This document shows positions 8,962-17,174 of a stretch of 26,381 nt of DNA, piece by piece (position 1 is the first letter of the stretch; every line of letters starts with the position of its first letter). The stretch is from an uncultured Lacticaseibacillus sp. Its GTDB lineage: Bacteria; Bacillota; Bacilli; Lactobacillales; Lactobacillaceae. The notes under the pieces are model-generated. The model saw only the letters and a list, made by a program, of their open reading frames with translations. It searched no databases and had not been told where the DNA came from. The stretch covers positions 1 to 26,381 of the forward strand of contig CAKRNG010000024.1 of assembly GCA_934370925.1 (NCBI GenBank). Direction: 5' to 3'. The position numbers and the translations under genes are program-made.

Positions 8962-10110
8962 ATGGCCAGTGAGAAGATTCACCTAACGACCAAAGAGAAG
9001 TCTGAGCTTTGGGTTGAAGGACTCGTGACCGTTATTCTGTTGCTGCTCCTGAACTTCGCCATCATCGTGATGATTAACCAGATGATTGTGAACGACCAGC
9101 AGTGGGCGAACACCATCTGGACCATCAAGACGACCGTGACGGTTGGTGGCAGTCACCTGTGGAGTTGGCAGAATTTATTCATCTTGGTAATGGCCGTTGC
9201 GGATATCATCGTGGTTTATTGGCGGCTCATTCGGCGCTACCGCCAGATGCAGTTGCGCCACATCATTGGTGAATTGCACTACATTGCGGAGGGGCACCTG
9301 AACCACCGGATTCGGTTGGAAGTTGGACCGGATATGGAGAAGGTGGTCGCGAGTATTAATGCGCTCGTGGATTCTGCCGTTAAGTCAATGGAAGAAGAAC
9401 GCAAGATTGAGGCCAGTAAAGATGAACTCATTACCAACGTCTCGCACGATATTCGTACGCCTTTGACCTCGATTATTGGGTATTTGGGCCTTATTGAAGA
9501 CCGACAATACCGAACGGAAGCGGAAATGCAGAAGTTCGTCCACACGGCGTATTTGAAGTCGAAGCAGATGAAAGTGCTGGTTGAAGACCTCTTCGAATAT
9601 ACGAAGGTGCGCAGTACGACGACCAAGTTAACTTTGGCGCAATTTGATATGGGTGCGATGCTGGATCAACTGGCCGCAAGTTTTGAGCTTGAGGCCCAGA
9701 AGAAGGGCATCACGTTTGATGTGCACTGCGACCCAGCACCGCTCATGATGGAAGCAGACTCCGAAAAATTGGGGCGTGTCTTCAATAACTTAATCATCAA
9801 CGCGCTGAAGTACGGTAAGGGTGCGAAGCATGTGTTCTTGAGTGCGGAAAAAATTGGGTCAGAAGTCGTTGTGCGTGTGGCGAATGACGGGCAGCAGATT
9901 CCAAGCGCCTCGTTGAACCAGTTGTTTGACCGCTTCTATCGCGTTGAAGAGAGTCGGTCACAGGAAACGGGTGGATCTGGACTGGGCCTTGCGATTGCGC
10001 AGAGCATTGTGACGTTGCACGGTGGGTATATTTTTGCCGATTCCAATCCGGAATTAACGACATTTGTGATGCATTTACCGATGAAAACGGGCGAAACGTT
10101 GAAACCGTAG
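8962..10110 (+). CDS. Membrane sensor histidine kinase (VanS-like)
   Basis: A 382-aa kinase partner of the preceding response regulator. Two hydrophobic segments (about 17-41 and 71-90) enclose a short extracytoplasmic loop of about 30 residues. A HAMP-like linker follows, then the HisKA motif NVSHDIRTPLTSI with His162 as phosphoacceptor, the N-box FNNLIINALKYG, the G1 box VANDGQQI, an F-box-like FDRFYRVEESRS and the G2 box GGSGLGLAIAQSI. All catalytic boxes are intact. AAGG just upstream of the ATG lies at the end of the regulator gene. The small sensor loop resembles VanS and intramembrane-type sensors. The signal is unknown, and nothing shows vancomycin-resistance genes. Confidence 0.92.
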   Translation: MASEKIHLTTKEKSELWVEGLVTVILLLLLNFAIIVMINQMIVNDQQWANTIWTIKTTVTVGGSHLWSWQNLFILVMAVADIIVVYWRLIRRYRQMQLRHIIGELHYIAEGHLNHRIRLEVGPDMEKVVASINALVDSAVKSMEEERKIEASKDELITNVSHDIRTPLTSIIGYLGLIEDRQYRTEAEMQKFVHTAYLKSKQMKVLVEDLFEYTKVRSTTTKLTLAQFDMGAMLDQLAASFELEAQKKGITFDVHCDPAPLMMEADSEKLGRVFNNLIINALKYGKGAKHVFLSAEKIGSEVVVRVANDGQQIPSASLNQLFDRFYRVEESRSQETGGSGLGLAIAQSIVTLHGGYIFADSNPELTTFVMHLPMKTGETLKP

Positions 10111-10129
10111 AACCTAGTGGTAAATAGGA

Positions 10130-10158
10130 ACGCGTACATAGCGTACGTGTACTTTTTT
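10130..10158 (+). terminator. Terminator after the two-component operon
   Basis: ACGCGTAC (10130-10137) pairs with GTACGTGT (10143-10150) with one wobble, followed by a run of six T. Confidence 0.65.
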
Positions 10159-10174
10159 GTGCGGGAATCTAGAC

Positions 10175-10257
10175 TTGTGCTGAACGGCCAGCCGTGTAAA
10201 ATGGTTAATGTATTGAGTCAAAGCGCTTAATCGTTGGGTGACACCGTGTCACCCAAC
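10175..10257 (+). promoter_or_regulatory. dacA promoter and leader palindrome
   Basis: TTGTGC (10175-10180) and TAAAAT (10197-10202) are spaced 16 bp. The transcript leader then contains a perfect 12-bp palindrome, GTTGGGTGACAC and GTGTCACCCAAC around a single base (10233-10257). It is not followed by a T-run, so it is either an mRNA hairpin or a protein-binding site. Confidence 0.5.
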
Positions 10258-10310
10258 CGAATGAGAACGCCTGAAGGAGACTTCGGACGAATGAGAGAGG
10301 ATAAGTAGTG

Positions 10311-11615
10311 ATGAAGAAGTTCTTCCGTAGTATTGTGGCGCTCCTTGCCACCGTTACCATCGGGGCAACCGTAATGCCCGCGTTCACGGCAAATGCCGCA
10401 ACGAGCACTGTGACGAGTAGCCTGGATATGAACGCGAAGGCGGCAATTAGTATTGAGGCCAAGACGGGGAAGGTGCTGTACGCGAAGAACGCGGACACGG
10501 CACTCCCAATTGCATCTATGACCAAGCTCATAACGGTGTACCTGCTACTTGATGCTATCAACTCCGGCAAGGTGAAATGGACGGATAAGGTCACACCTGA
10601 CAAGGAAATCTACAGTATCAGTCAGGACCGTTCCCTTTCGAACGTTCCACTGCGTCAGGATGGCTCCTACACCGTTAAGGAACTCTACCAAGCAACGTTA
10701 ATCTATTCCGCAAACGCGGCTGCCATGATGTTGGGTGATATTGTTTCCGGCACGCAGGACAAGTTTGTCGCAAAGATGAATGCCACCCTGAAGAGCTGGG
10801 GGATTGACGATGCGAACATCGTGAATGCGAACGGTTTGAACAACTCCGATTTGGGCGATTACATCATCTCTGGTAGTAGCAAGTCTGACGAAAACACAAT
10901 GAGTGCCAAGGACATGGCGCTGGTTGCACAGAAACTCATCACAAAGTACCCAGAAGTATTGGACACCACCAGCATTGCCCACAAGACTTTCCGCGCGGGG
11001 ACGGACGACGCCACCAAGATGGATAACTGGGACTGGATGTTGCCAGGACTTGTTTATGAGCAGAAGGACTTGACGGTTGATGGTCTGAAGACGGGGACGA
11101 CGGATACAGCGGGTGACTGCTTTACCGGGACTGCGACCAAGGACGGTATGCGGATTATTACCGTTGTGCTCAATGCTGGCGGAACGGGAACGACGAAGCG
11201 GTTTGAACAAACTGCAAAGCTGATGCGGTGGACCTTCAGTAATTGGACTGAAAAAACCGTTGTGAAGAAGAACGCTAGCGTTGCCGGGCACAAGACGTTG
11301 ACGGTTGATAAGGGGAAAGAAACCACGGTACCCGTGAAGACGAGTGCAGCTGTAACGGTCCCTGTACCAACCGGAACGACCGCTAAAGATATTACGTTGA
11401 ACTACAAGGCAACCAAGAAGACCGTGACGGCACCGCTGAAGTCGGGCACAACGGTCGGCAAAGTGAGTGTGAGTGTGAAGGGTGATACCTTGGGCTACGT
11501 TGACGGAACGGATCAGGCCGCCGTTAGCGTGAAGACCACGAAGACTGTCGAGAAGGCGGGCTTCTTCCGCCTCCTTTTCCGCGGCATTGGGAACTTCTTC
11601 TCTAACTTATTCTAA
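10311..11615 (+). CDS. dacA: Serine-type D-Ala-D-Ala carboxypeptidase (PBP5/DacA type)
   Basis: Trims the terminal D-Ala of peptidoglycan pentapeptides outside the membrane. The 434-aa precursor starts with a signal peptide (KKFFRSIVALLATVTIGAT...) likely cut after TANA near residue 29. The penicillin-binding motifs are all present: SMTK at residues 69-72, SAN at 133-135 and KTG at 260-262. A PBP5-type beta domain follows, and the end GFFRLLFRGIGNFFSNLF is an amphipathic membrane anchor. ATG at 10311 is spaced eight bases from AGGA; a GTG at 10308 is a possible alternative. It lies directly downstream of the VanRS-like pair but behind a separate terminator and promoter. Confidence 0.94.
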   Translation: MKKFFRSIVALLATVTIGATVMPAFTANAATSTVTSSLDMNAKAAISIEAKTGKVLYAKNADTALPIASMTKLITVYLLLDAINSGKVKWTDKVTPDKEIYSISQDRSLSNVPLRQDGSYTVKELYQATLIYSANAAAMMLGDIVSGTQDKFVAKMNATLKSWGIDDANIVNANGLNNSDLGDYIISGSSKSDENTMSAKDMALVAQKLITKYPEVLDTTSIAHKTFRAGTDDATKMDNWDWMLPGLVYEQKDLTVDGLKTGTTDTAGDCFTGTATKDGMRIITVVLNAGGTGTTKRFEQTAKLMRWTFSNWTEKTVVKKNASVAGHKTLTVDKGKETTVPVKTSAAVTVPVPTGTTAKDITLNYKATKKTVTAPLKSGTTVGKVSVSVKGDTLGYVDGTDQAAVSVKTTKTVEKAGFFRLLFRGIGNFFSNLF

Positions 11616-11666
11616 TTAGAAACGATTGAGGTTGCGCCATAAGCTGGTTTGGCCTCGATATAAAAG

Positions 11667-11714
11667 CAGCGCACGCATAAATCCAGTTTGGAATTTATGT
11701 GTGCGCTGTTTTTT
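11667..11714 (+). terminator. dacA terminator
   Basis: An 18-bp arm (11667-11684) pairs nearly perfectly with 11690-11708, followed by six T. Confidence 0.85.
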
Positions 11715-11853
11715 GTTGCGTGGGCAATCTCCAAGCACACATCTTTTTGAATTGCGTTTACTGGTGGGGTAGCGGGTCAATGTGTGGTTGCTAAATTGAC
11801 GAATAATAGGCACAATGGGCGATATAAAAGTGAATTGCGGAGGAGAAGTTGCG

Positions 11854-12318
11854 ATGGATTATTTTGCCATCACGCCACAGGGAATGACGTGGCTTGGAGA
11901 GGAAATCGAGCGGTGCAAAGCAAAACGGCCAGCGCTGATTAAACGTGTTGCGGCCGCGGCGGCATTGGGTGACCGCTCGGAAAATGCGGAGTATACAGAA
12001 TCTAAGCGTGAATTGCGCCACCTAGAAAGCCGAATGCGATTTTTGGACAAACAGATGCGGTATGGTGAAGTGGTAACCGTGACGGATGACGGTGTGGCAG
12101 ATTTGGGGAAGACCGTGACCATCCAATTTGCGCCAGATGATGAGGAAATCTACCAACTTGTGGGGCCAGCTGAGGCAGAAATGGCGGTCAACAACCTGAC
12201 GTCGGTTTCGCCACTGGGTGCGGCACTGGTAGGTCACAGGGTGGGCGATACTTGCGTCGTTCATGCCCCTGCTGGAGACTATGAGGTGACGTTGATGAAT
12301 GTTCAATTGACGCGGTAG
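11854..12318 (+). CDS. greA: GreA/GreB-family transcription elongation factor
   Basis: Gre factors enter the secondary channel of RNA polymerase and stimulate cleavage of backtracked RNA. The 154-aa protein has the expected order: an N-terminal coiled coil carrying the acidic tip motif GDRSENAEYTESKRE (about residues 39-53), then a C-terminal FKBP-like domain ending with the VGDTCVVHAPAGDYEVTLMNV segment. It starts at the ATG at 11854, preceded by GGAGGAG at eight bases; the upstream in-frame ATG at 11815 has no such site. Lactobacilli often carry more than one Gre paralogue, so this may not be the housekeeping copy. It stands alone between dacA and murE. Confidence 0.85.
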   Translation: MDYFAITPQGMTWLGEEIERCKAKRPALIKRVAAAAALGDRSENAEYTESKRELRHLESRMRFLDKQMRYGEVVTVTDDGVADLGKTVTIQFAPDDEEIYQLVGPAEAEMAVNNLTSVSPLGAALVGHRVGDTCVVHAPAGDYEVTLMNVQLTR

Positions 12319-12422
12319 TTATGGAACCGTGTCCCACCACTGGAGATACATCCAGCCTGGAGTCGAACTTTCACCCGCAACTCACCGCCCCCTTTTCCCC
12401 ATCACTTGCGCAAAAGTAAACA

Positions 12423-12431
12423 TGGTATAAT
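12423..12431 (+). promoter_or_regulatory. Extended -10 promoter of murE
   Basis: TGGTATAAT is a perfect extended -10, about 48 bases before the murE start. No good -35 is visible at 17 bp, as expected for this promoter class. Confidence 0.6.
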
Positions 12432-12478
12432 CAAGGAAGAACGAGTTGCGAATGGACGCTAGTAAAGGACGGAATATT

Positions 12479-14026
12479 ATGGGAATTTCATTACAAGCAT
12501 GCATCCTATTACTTAAAGAACATCACCTGTTGAAGAGTAGTGCCGTTCAGAACGACACTGCTGTTGAAATGAGTGGGATTGCATACGATTCACGCAAAGT
12601 CGATGGCCCCACCTTATTCTTCTGTAAGGGTGCCAAGTTCCGGCCGACTTATTTACTGATGGCCAAGGAAAATGGGGCAACAACGTACGTGGCCGAAAAG
12701 CCATACGTTGAAGGAAATGGTTTGAACGCGTTAATTGTGGTGAATATCACAAAAGCGATGGCCATTTTGAGTGCCGCATTCTATGACTTTCCGCAAGATG
12801 ACCTGCACGTGGTTGCTTACACGGGGACGCAGGGGAAAACGACCGCTGCGTACTTCACGCGGGGAATTCTTGAGGCGGCGCGTCCGAAGCATGTGGCCCT
12901 GTTCTCATCCATTGACCGAATTGTTGGCTCTGGCGAAGGGGAGCAGTTCCGTTCCGATTTATCGACGCCAGAGAGTATGGATTTGTTCCACGACATGCGA
13001 ACGGCTGTTGATAATGGGATGACGAATCTGGTGATGGAAGTCTCTAGTCAAGCGTACCTGCGTAATCGGGTGTTCGGCCTGACTTATGACGTTGGTGTTT
13101 TTCTGAACATCACGCCTGACCACATCGGTCCGGATGAGCACCGTGACTTTACGGATTACCTACACAGCAAGATTCAGATGATTGTTAATTCACGCAAAGT
13201 TGTAATCAATGCGGAGACGGAACATTTCGACGATATTTACGGCGCCGCGCGTGCAACAACCCGTGCGGATAGTGTTTACCTGTATGCATCAGCAACGTAT
13301 AAGCCGAAGCGTCCGGACGTGCAGATTGATTTCCGTTATGATAGCCACACGACGGGCACGCAGCGAAGTGAATTCACGCTGATTCCAGTGACGGACAAGG
13401 CGGTCATGCTGAATGTTGGGGGGAACTACTGCATTCAGGTGACGGGTGATTACAACGAGAGTAACGCAACGGCTGCCATTATCGGGGCTGGACTGGCGGG
13501 TGTTGATGCAACAACGGCTGCCGCGGGATTGAGCCGAACCACCATTCCGGGACGAATGGAAGAATTCTCAATTCCAGGTCACGGGCATGTCTACGTGGAT
13601 TATGCGCACAATTACGCCAGTATGAAGGCCGTGTTGAGTTTCATCAATGCGGAGTTTAATAACCCACGTTTGCTTGTGGTTCTTGGGTCAACGGGTGATC
13701 GTGGTTTCTCCAGGCGGTCAGACTTTGCGCGTGCGCTAAATGAGTATGCGGATGATGCGTACTTAACAACGGACAATCCAGGTTTTGAGAGCCCTGAATC
13801 AATCGTGAGCGATATTAGAGAGGGTATTGATGTCGAACGCGTGAAGGTGCATGAAATCCTCGACCGTGAAGCTGCAATTACAGAAGCAATTGCGGCAAGT
13901 CGCCCAGAAGATATCGTGTTGATTGCCGGAAAGGGTGCTGAAGACCATCAGCGGGTTCGTGGGATTAACACACCATGGATGACTGATGCCGAGGCCGTCC
14001 GTCAAGCTGCCACCAAGTTAGTTTGA
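12479..14026 (+). CDS. murE: UDP-N-acetylmuramoyl-tripeptide synthetase (MurE, probably L-lysine-adding)
   Basis: A cytoplasmic Mur ligase that adds the third amino acid to UDP-MurNAc-L-Ala-D-Glu in peptidoglycan synthesis. The 515-aa protein shows the ATP-binding loop TGTQGKTT at residues 115-122, STPES and EVSSQA substrate motifs, NITPDHIGPDEH in the central domain, and DYAHNYASM with TGDRGFSRR in the C-terminal domain. The specificity motif is DNPG rather than the DNPR of diaminopimelate-adding enzymes, pointing to lysine. The start at ATG 12479 has AAAGGACGG six bases upstream; the ORF extends further upstream but begins just after the -10 element. It is monocistronic with its own promoter and terminator. 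Confidence 0.93.
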   Translation: MGISLQACILLLKEHHLLKSSAVQNDTAVEMSGIAYDSRKVDGPTLFFCKGAKFRPTYLLMAKENGATTYVAEKPYVEGNGLNALIVVNITKAMAILSAAFYDFPQDDLHVVAYTGTQGKTTAAYFTRGILEAARPKHVALFSSIDRIVGSGEGEQFRSDLSTPESMDLFHDMRTAVDNGMTNLVMEVSSQAYLRNRVFGLTYDVGVFLNITPDHIGPDEHRDFTDYLHSKIQMIVNSRKVVINAETEHFDDIYGAARATTRADSVYLYASATYKPKRPDVQIDFRYDSHTTGTQRSEFTLIPVTDKAVMLNVGGNYCIQVTGDYNESNATAAIIGAGLAGVDATTAAAGLSRTTIPGRMEEFSIPGHGHVYVDYAHNYASMKAVLSFINAEFNNPRLLVVLGSTGDRGFSRRSDFARALNEYADDAYLTTDNPGFESPESIVSDIREGIDVERVKVHEILDREAAITEAIAASRPEDIVLIAGKGAEDHQRVRGINTPWMTDAEAVRQAATKLV

Positions 14027-14130
14027 TGCATATCGCGGGGGCCTGTTGAACTTGATTGTCCAGGTGTCAAAATAAAACAATAGGAAATACATCGTCTAGC
14101 GGGTGTGCCGACGATGCCTCGCATATGAAG

Positions 14131-14178
14131 AAGCGTCCGTATAAATCCAGAACTTAGGATTTATGCGGACGCTTTTTT
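14131..14178 (+). terminator. murE terminator
   Basis: An 18-bp stem (14131-14148 with 14157-14174), 8-base loop and a T-run. Confidence 0.88.
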
Positions 14179-14692
14179 GTGTAGATGCCAAAAGTTTATC
14201 CGTTGTGTTAAAACAACGTGGCGCAAATAGACGTACACCTATCTTGAAACGTGGTCAAATAAACAGAATTAGCCAAACCACTCTGTTGAAGTGAACAAAC
14301 GGAACAGTTGTACGGATGATAATTATAGTTATTAACCACTCAATTGAGATGCTAAGATATCGAATAATACTCGTTTACATATGAAAATAAAACCGTTTGC
14401 GCAATTGCCAAGTTAAACTGGTACCTTGATAAATTAATCTATACCAATCGCTGAAACCCGCTTGGTGACGCCGATTTTTCTTCTGGGGCGTCCATATTGG
14501 TACTAAGTATAAACCGAATTTCTCGTTTTCAGGTTGATTACTCATGATTAATTACATTGGTACCATGATAGAATGCCTATAAATCAACGTTTAAGTCGTA
14601 TAGACCAATGATTGTTTGAAAACAACATTTGGATTTTCAATTGTTAAAACCACGGTGGTATCGCTTTTTGGACGGTAATTGGCAAATGATAA

Positions 14693-14706
14693 TTACAACG
14701 CTTTCA
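14693..14706 (-). promoter_or_regulatory. cre-like site
   Basis: The minus strand reads TGAAAGCGTTGTAA, one base off the CcpA consensus TGNAANCGNWNNCA. A second, weaker match (TGTAAACGCATTCT on the minus strand) lies in the spacer of the gntR promoter near 14923-14936. Carbon catabolite repression of the amino-sugar locus would fit. Confidence 0.45.
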
Positions 14707-14843
14707 AAAATTTTGGTCTTTTTTTGTCAGCATATATACCAAAATGGCTTTTGCCGAATTTGGCTGTGCGATACAATGACGGTGAATTCTAATAAGCCCC
14801 GATATATCGGCGCTGGCAAACTTGGCTATGATTTTGTGGCGAC

Positions 14844-14863
14844 ATTGGTATAGATGTACCAAT
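14844..14863 (+). promoter_or_regulatory. Full palindromic GntR/HutC operator
   Basis: ATTGGTA, six bases, then TACCAAT: perfect 7-bp arms with the TATAGA core typical of NagR/YvoA (dre) sites. Confidence 0.65.
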
Positions 14864-14901
14864 CGTAACGTGTTTTTCAGAAACAAGGGATTTAACGTAA
14901 T

Positions 14902-14957
14902 TGGTCAGGTTGACCACTTCAAAGAATGCGTTTACACTTCTCCTTGGTTGGTACCAA
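14902..14957 (+). promoter_or_regulatory. gntR promoter overlapped by two operators
   Basis: TTGACC (14910-14915) and TACACT (14933-14938) are 17 bp apart. The palindrome TGGTCA-GGT-TGACCA (14902-14916) covers the -35, and TTGGTACCAA (14948-14957) covers the expected start point, just before the GGGAGG ribosome binding site. This layout predicts autorepression. Confidence 0.6.
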
Positions 14958-14976
14958 TGGTGGGAGGCGAGGACAA

Positions 14977-15717
14977 ATGGAACAGGTAGAGCAGCCACTA
15001 CACGAGCAACTGGTTAATCAGTTGCGGGATCGGATTAAAACGCAAATGGCGCCCCATGAACGGGTCCCAGCAGAACGGATGTTGGCAACTGAGTATAACG
15101 TCAGTCGCAATACGGTCCGCGCAGCACTCGCAAAACTTGAGATGATGGGGTTGATTTATCGTCAACGGGGACGAGGCACCTTTGTGGCGAATCCGTTGGT
15201 AGAGCCAACGAATTTAGCTGATACGTATAGCTTCACCGAGCAAATGGAGGAGCAAGGACGCCGGCCATATTCGCGGGTGCTTTACCTGCAACATTTTCCG
15301 GCAACGAAGTACATCGCCGAACAACTCAACATCCCGTTAGGAACACCCACGTATAAGTTGAAGCGATTGCGGTGTGCAGATGGCGTTCCCCTCATGGTTG
15401 AACGCACCTTTCTGCCAGCAGATCGTTTTCCAAAACTAACAACAACAGACGTTGAACGTTTTGGCTTGTACGCGGTCATGTTGCGAAAGTATGATTCGCC
15501 AATATTGGATGCACGCGAAGCATTTTTTGCAAGCTTGATGCCCGATAAGGATGCGGATTTGCTGGATGTTCCCCAGGGGTCGCCGAGTTTAAATGTTCAG
15601 CGAACCAGTACGGGCGTGAACGGCGAAATCGTTGAGTTCACGTTGAGCGTGACGCGTGCCGACCAGTTTGTCTATCGTGTTCAGCATCATGGTGCTGGCG
15701 GTGGCTCAACAACATAA
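14977..15717 (+). CDS. GntR/HutC-family transcriptional regulator (amino-sugar operon)
   Basis: A 246-aa repressor-type protein. The N-terminal winged helix (about 6-72) reads PLHEQLVNQLRDRIKTQMAPHERVPAERMLATEYNVSRNTVRAALAKLEMMGLIYRQRGRGTFVA. The C-terminal UTRA domain (about 85-235) binds sugar phosphates or related effectors in NagR, DasR and GnbR-type proteins. The start is ATG 14977, with GGGAGGCGAGG upstream; the longer frame to 14926 would run through the operator. It heads the amino-sugar cluster and probably controls it and itself through the ATTGGTAC-type sites upstream. The effector could be GlcNAc-6-P, GalNAc-6-P or a deacetylated form. Confidence 0.92.
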   Translation: MEQVEQPLHEQLVNQLRDRIKTQMAPHERVPAERMLATEYNVSRNTVRAALAKLEMMGLIYRQRGRGTFVANPLVEPTNLADTYSFTEQMEEQGRRPYSRVLYLQHFPATKYIAEQLNIPLGTPTYKLKRLRCADGVPLMVERTFLPADRFPKLTTTDVERFGLYAVMLRKYDSPILDAREAFFASLMPDKDADLLDVPQGSPSLNVQRTSTGVNGEIVEFTLSVTRADQFVYRVQHHGAGGGSTT

Positions 15718-15722
15718 ACGTT

Positions 15723-15761
15723 GTTGGGACATGGGGTGTCGCCCAACCGAAATCGTTGGGC
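15723..15761 (+). other. Alternative hairpins in the gntR-agaS spacer
   Basis: GCCCAAC (15741-15747) can pair with GTTGGG upstream (15723-15728) or with GTTGGGC downstream (15755-15761), so the two hairpins exclude each other. The downstream hairpin is perfect over 7 bp and sits about 20 bases before the agaS ribosome binding site. Function is unknown. Confidence 0.4.
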
Positions 15762-15794
15762 AGTGAAAACATTGTGGTTTGAGGAGGAAAAGTT

Positions 15795-16970
15795 GTGTTT
15801 GCAAAATCAACGGAAGAACTAACGAAGCTTGGCGCACAGATTACCACCAAGGAAATTAAGCAGCAGCCAGAATTGTGGGAAGAAGCATTTGCTAACTACA
15901 AGGCACAGAAAGACGCAATTACGGCTTTCTTACAAAAGGTCGTTGCTGAGGCGGATGGTCAAGACGTGCGCGTGATTTTCACGGGTGCAGGAACAAGTGC
16001 TTACACGGGTGATACGGTCACCCCATACCTGAATCAGCATGGCGACCGGGCACACTTCCGTTTTGAATCCATTGCGACAACGGATATTGTGTCAGCACCA
16101 TATGATTTCCTTGAACCTGACACGCCAACCGTTCTGGTCTCCTTTGCACGTAGCGGGAACTCGCCAGAATCTGTGAAGACGGTAGATCTGGCAGAACAGT
16201 TGGTCAAGAACCTGCACCAAGTCACGATTACATGTGCACCGGATGGGAATCTTGCCCGGCACGCAACGGGTGAAAGTAAAAACTTGCTTCTTCTTCAGCC
16301 AGCAGGATCTAACGACAAGGGATTTGCGATGACGGGAAGCTTCTCCTGCATGGCACTCACAGCATTGCTTGTTTTTGATCAGGCGGACGATGTGGCGAAG
16401 GCTGATTACGTGGCGAACATCGTCAACATGGGTCATGAAGTGGTTTCTCGTGAAGCCGAAATTCAAGATTTCGTTGATGAAGATTTCAACCGAATCACGT
16501 ACCTCGGTTCAGGAAGTCTCGGTGGTCTGACGCGTGAAGCGCAGCTGAAGGTGCTTGAATTGACTGCAGGGAAGCTTGCAACAATCTTCGATACCTCAAT
16601 GGGTTTCCGTCACGGGCCTAAGTCCTTTGTGGATGAACACACGTTGGTCTTTGACTTCTTAAGCAACACGCCATACACACGTCAGTACGATGTGGACGTG
16701 ATGGAAGAAATCAATGGGGATGGGATTGCGAAGCGTATTGTTGCGGTTGGCACAAACCAGGACAACAACTTCTCCGGTGAGAATTTCGCGTTTGCAACAG
16801 GCGATGCGAAATTACCAGAAGCTTACCAGGCACTCCCTGACGTAATGTTTGCACAGACGCTTGCACTGCTTAGTTCCATTAAGGTAGGCAACACCCCTGA
16901 TACCCCTTCACCAAGTGGCACGGTTAACCGTGTTGTGAAGGGTGTCGTCCTGCATGACTACAAGGGTTAA
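15795..16970 (+). CDS. agaS: SIS-domain sugar isomerase/deaminase, AgaS type
   Basis: A 391-aa cytoplasmic enzyme with two SIS domains. The first has FTGAGTSAYTGD (about 62-73) and SFARSGNSPESVK; the second has YLGSGSLGGLTREAQLKVLELTAGK and the GFRHGPKSFVDEHTLV segment. This pattern is that of AgaS/GnbE proteins, which convert galactosamine-6-phosphate to tagatose-6-phosphate with release of ammonia, rather than of GlmS, since there is no glutaminase domain. Translation starts at GTG 15795, seven bases after GGAGG. Its position between the GntR gene and a mannose-type PTS supports an amino-sugar pathway. A glucosamine-6-P substrate cannot be excluded. Confidence 0.88.
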   Translation: MFAKSTEELTKLGAQITTKEIKQQPELWEEAFANYKAQKDAITAFLQKVVAEADGQDVRVIFTGAGTSAYTGDTVTPYLNQHGDRAHFRFESIATTDIVSAPYDFLEPDTPTVLVSFARSGNSPESVKTVDLAEQLVKNLHQVTITCAPDGNLARHATGESKNLLLLQPAGSNDKGFAMTGSFSCMALTALLVFDQADDVAKADYVANIVNMGHEVVSREAEIQDFVDEDFNRITYLGSGSLGGLTREAQLKVLELTAGKLATIFDTSMGFRHGPKSFVDEHTLVFDFLSNTPYTRQYDVDVMEEINGDGIAKRIVAVGTNQDNNFSGENFAFATGDAKLPEAYQALPDVMFAQTLALLSSIKVGNTPDTPSPSGTVNRVVKGVVLHDYKG

Positions 16971-16980
16971 CCGACAATTC

Positions 16981-17140
16981 GGTCATGGGTTGAATGACCA
17001 CCTTTCGTCAGAAGGTATCTGACGCTAACAAAGGGTTCCACGCCGTTATGGCAATTATTTCATTATTCCGAGAAGTGCCGTTGAAACGGTGGTTCTCAGG
17101 CACAGAGTACGCGGCGTCTCGAGTACCGTTACGGTGGAAC
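16981..17140 (+). other. Structured intercistronic spacer between agaS and PTS IIB
   Basis: The 204-bp gap holds several inverted repeats: GGTCAT/ATGACC (16981-16999), GTCAGA/TCTGAC (17007-17023), and an outer GTTCCAC/GTGGAAC stem (17035-17140) enclosing GAGAA/TTCTC with an inner CCGT/ACGG (17070-17097). No T-run follows, so these look like RNA processing or stability structures rather than a terminator. Confidence 0.45.
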
Positions 17141-17174
17141 TGACGACGTAAGCTCAAGTATAGGAGGAATGATC

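Larger units (their letters stand above)
14181..14976 (+). promoter_or_regulatory. Long AT-rich regulatory region upstream of the GntR gene
   Basis: About 800 bp without a credible gene. It contains many sites sharing the core ATTGGTAC or ATTGGTATAGA, the type bound by GntR/HutC regulators NagR/YvoA and DasR. Examples: a pair ACTGGTACC (14417) and TATACCAAT (14440-14448); ATTGGTACTAAG (14496); ATTGGTACCATG (14556); TATAGACCAAT (14599-14609); TTTTGGT/ACCAAAA (14711-14744); a full palindrome at 14844-14863; TGGTCA/TGACCA (14902-14916); TTGGTACCAA (14948-14957). The small open frame at 14629-14853 has no ribosome binding site and is not called. Confidence 0.6.

Noticed and set aside
8273..10110. 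Vancomycin-resistance regulatory genes
   Set aside because: The regulator and kinase are VanRS-like in style, but no vanH, vanA or vanX type genes follow; the similarity is at family level.
14629..14853. Open frame of 74 codons in the operator region
   Set aside because: No ribosome binding site, random-looking residues rich in Trp/Cys, and it overlaps an operator palindrome.
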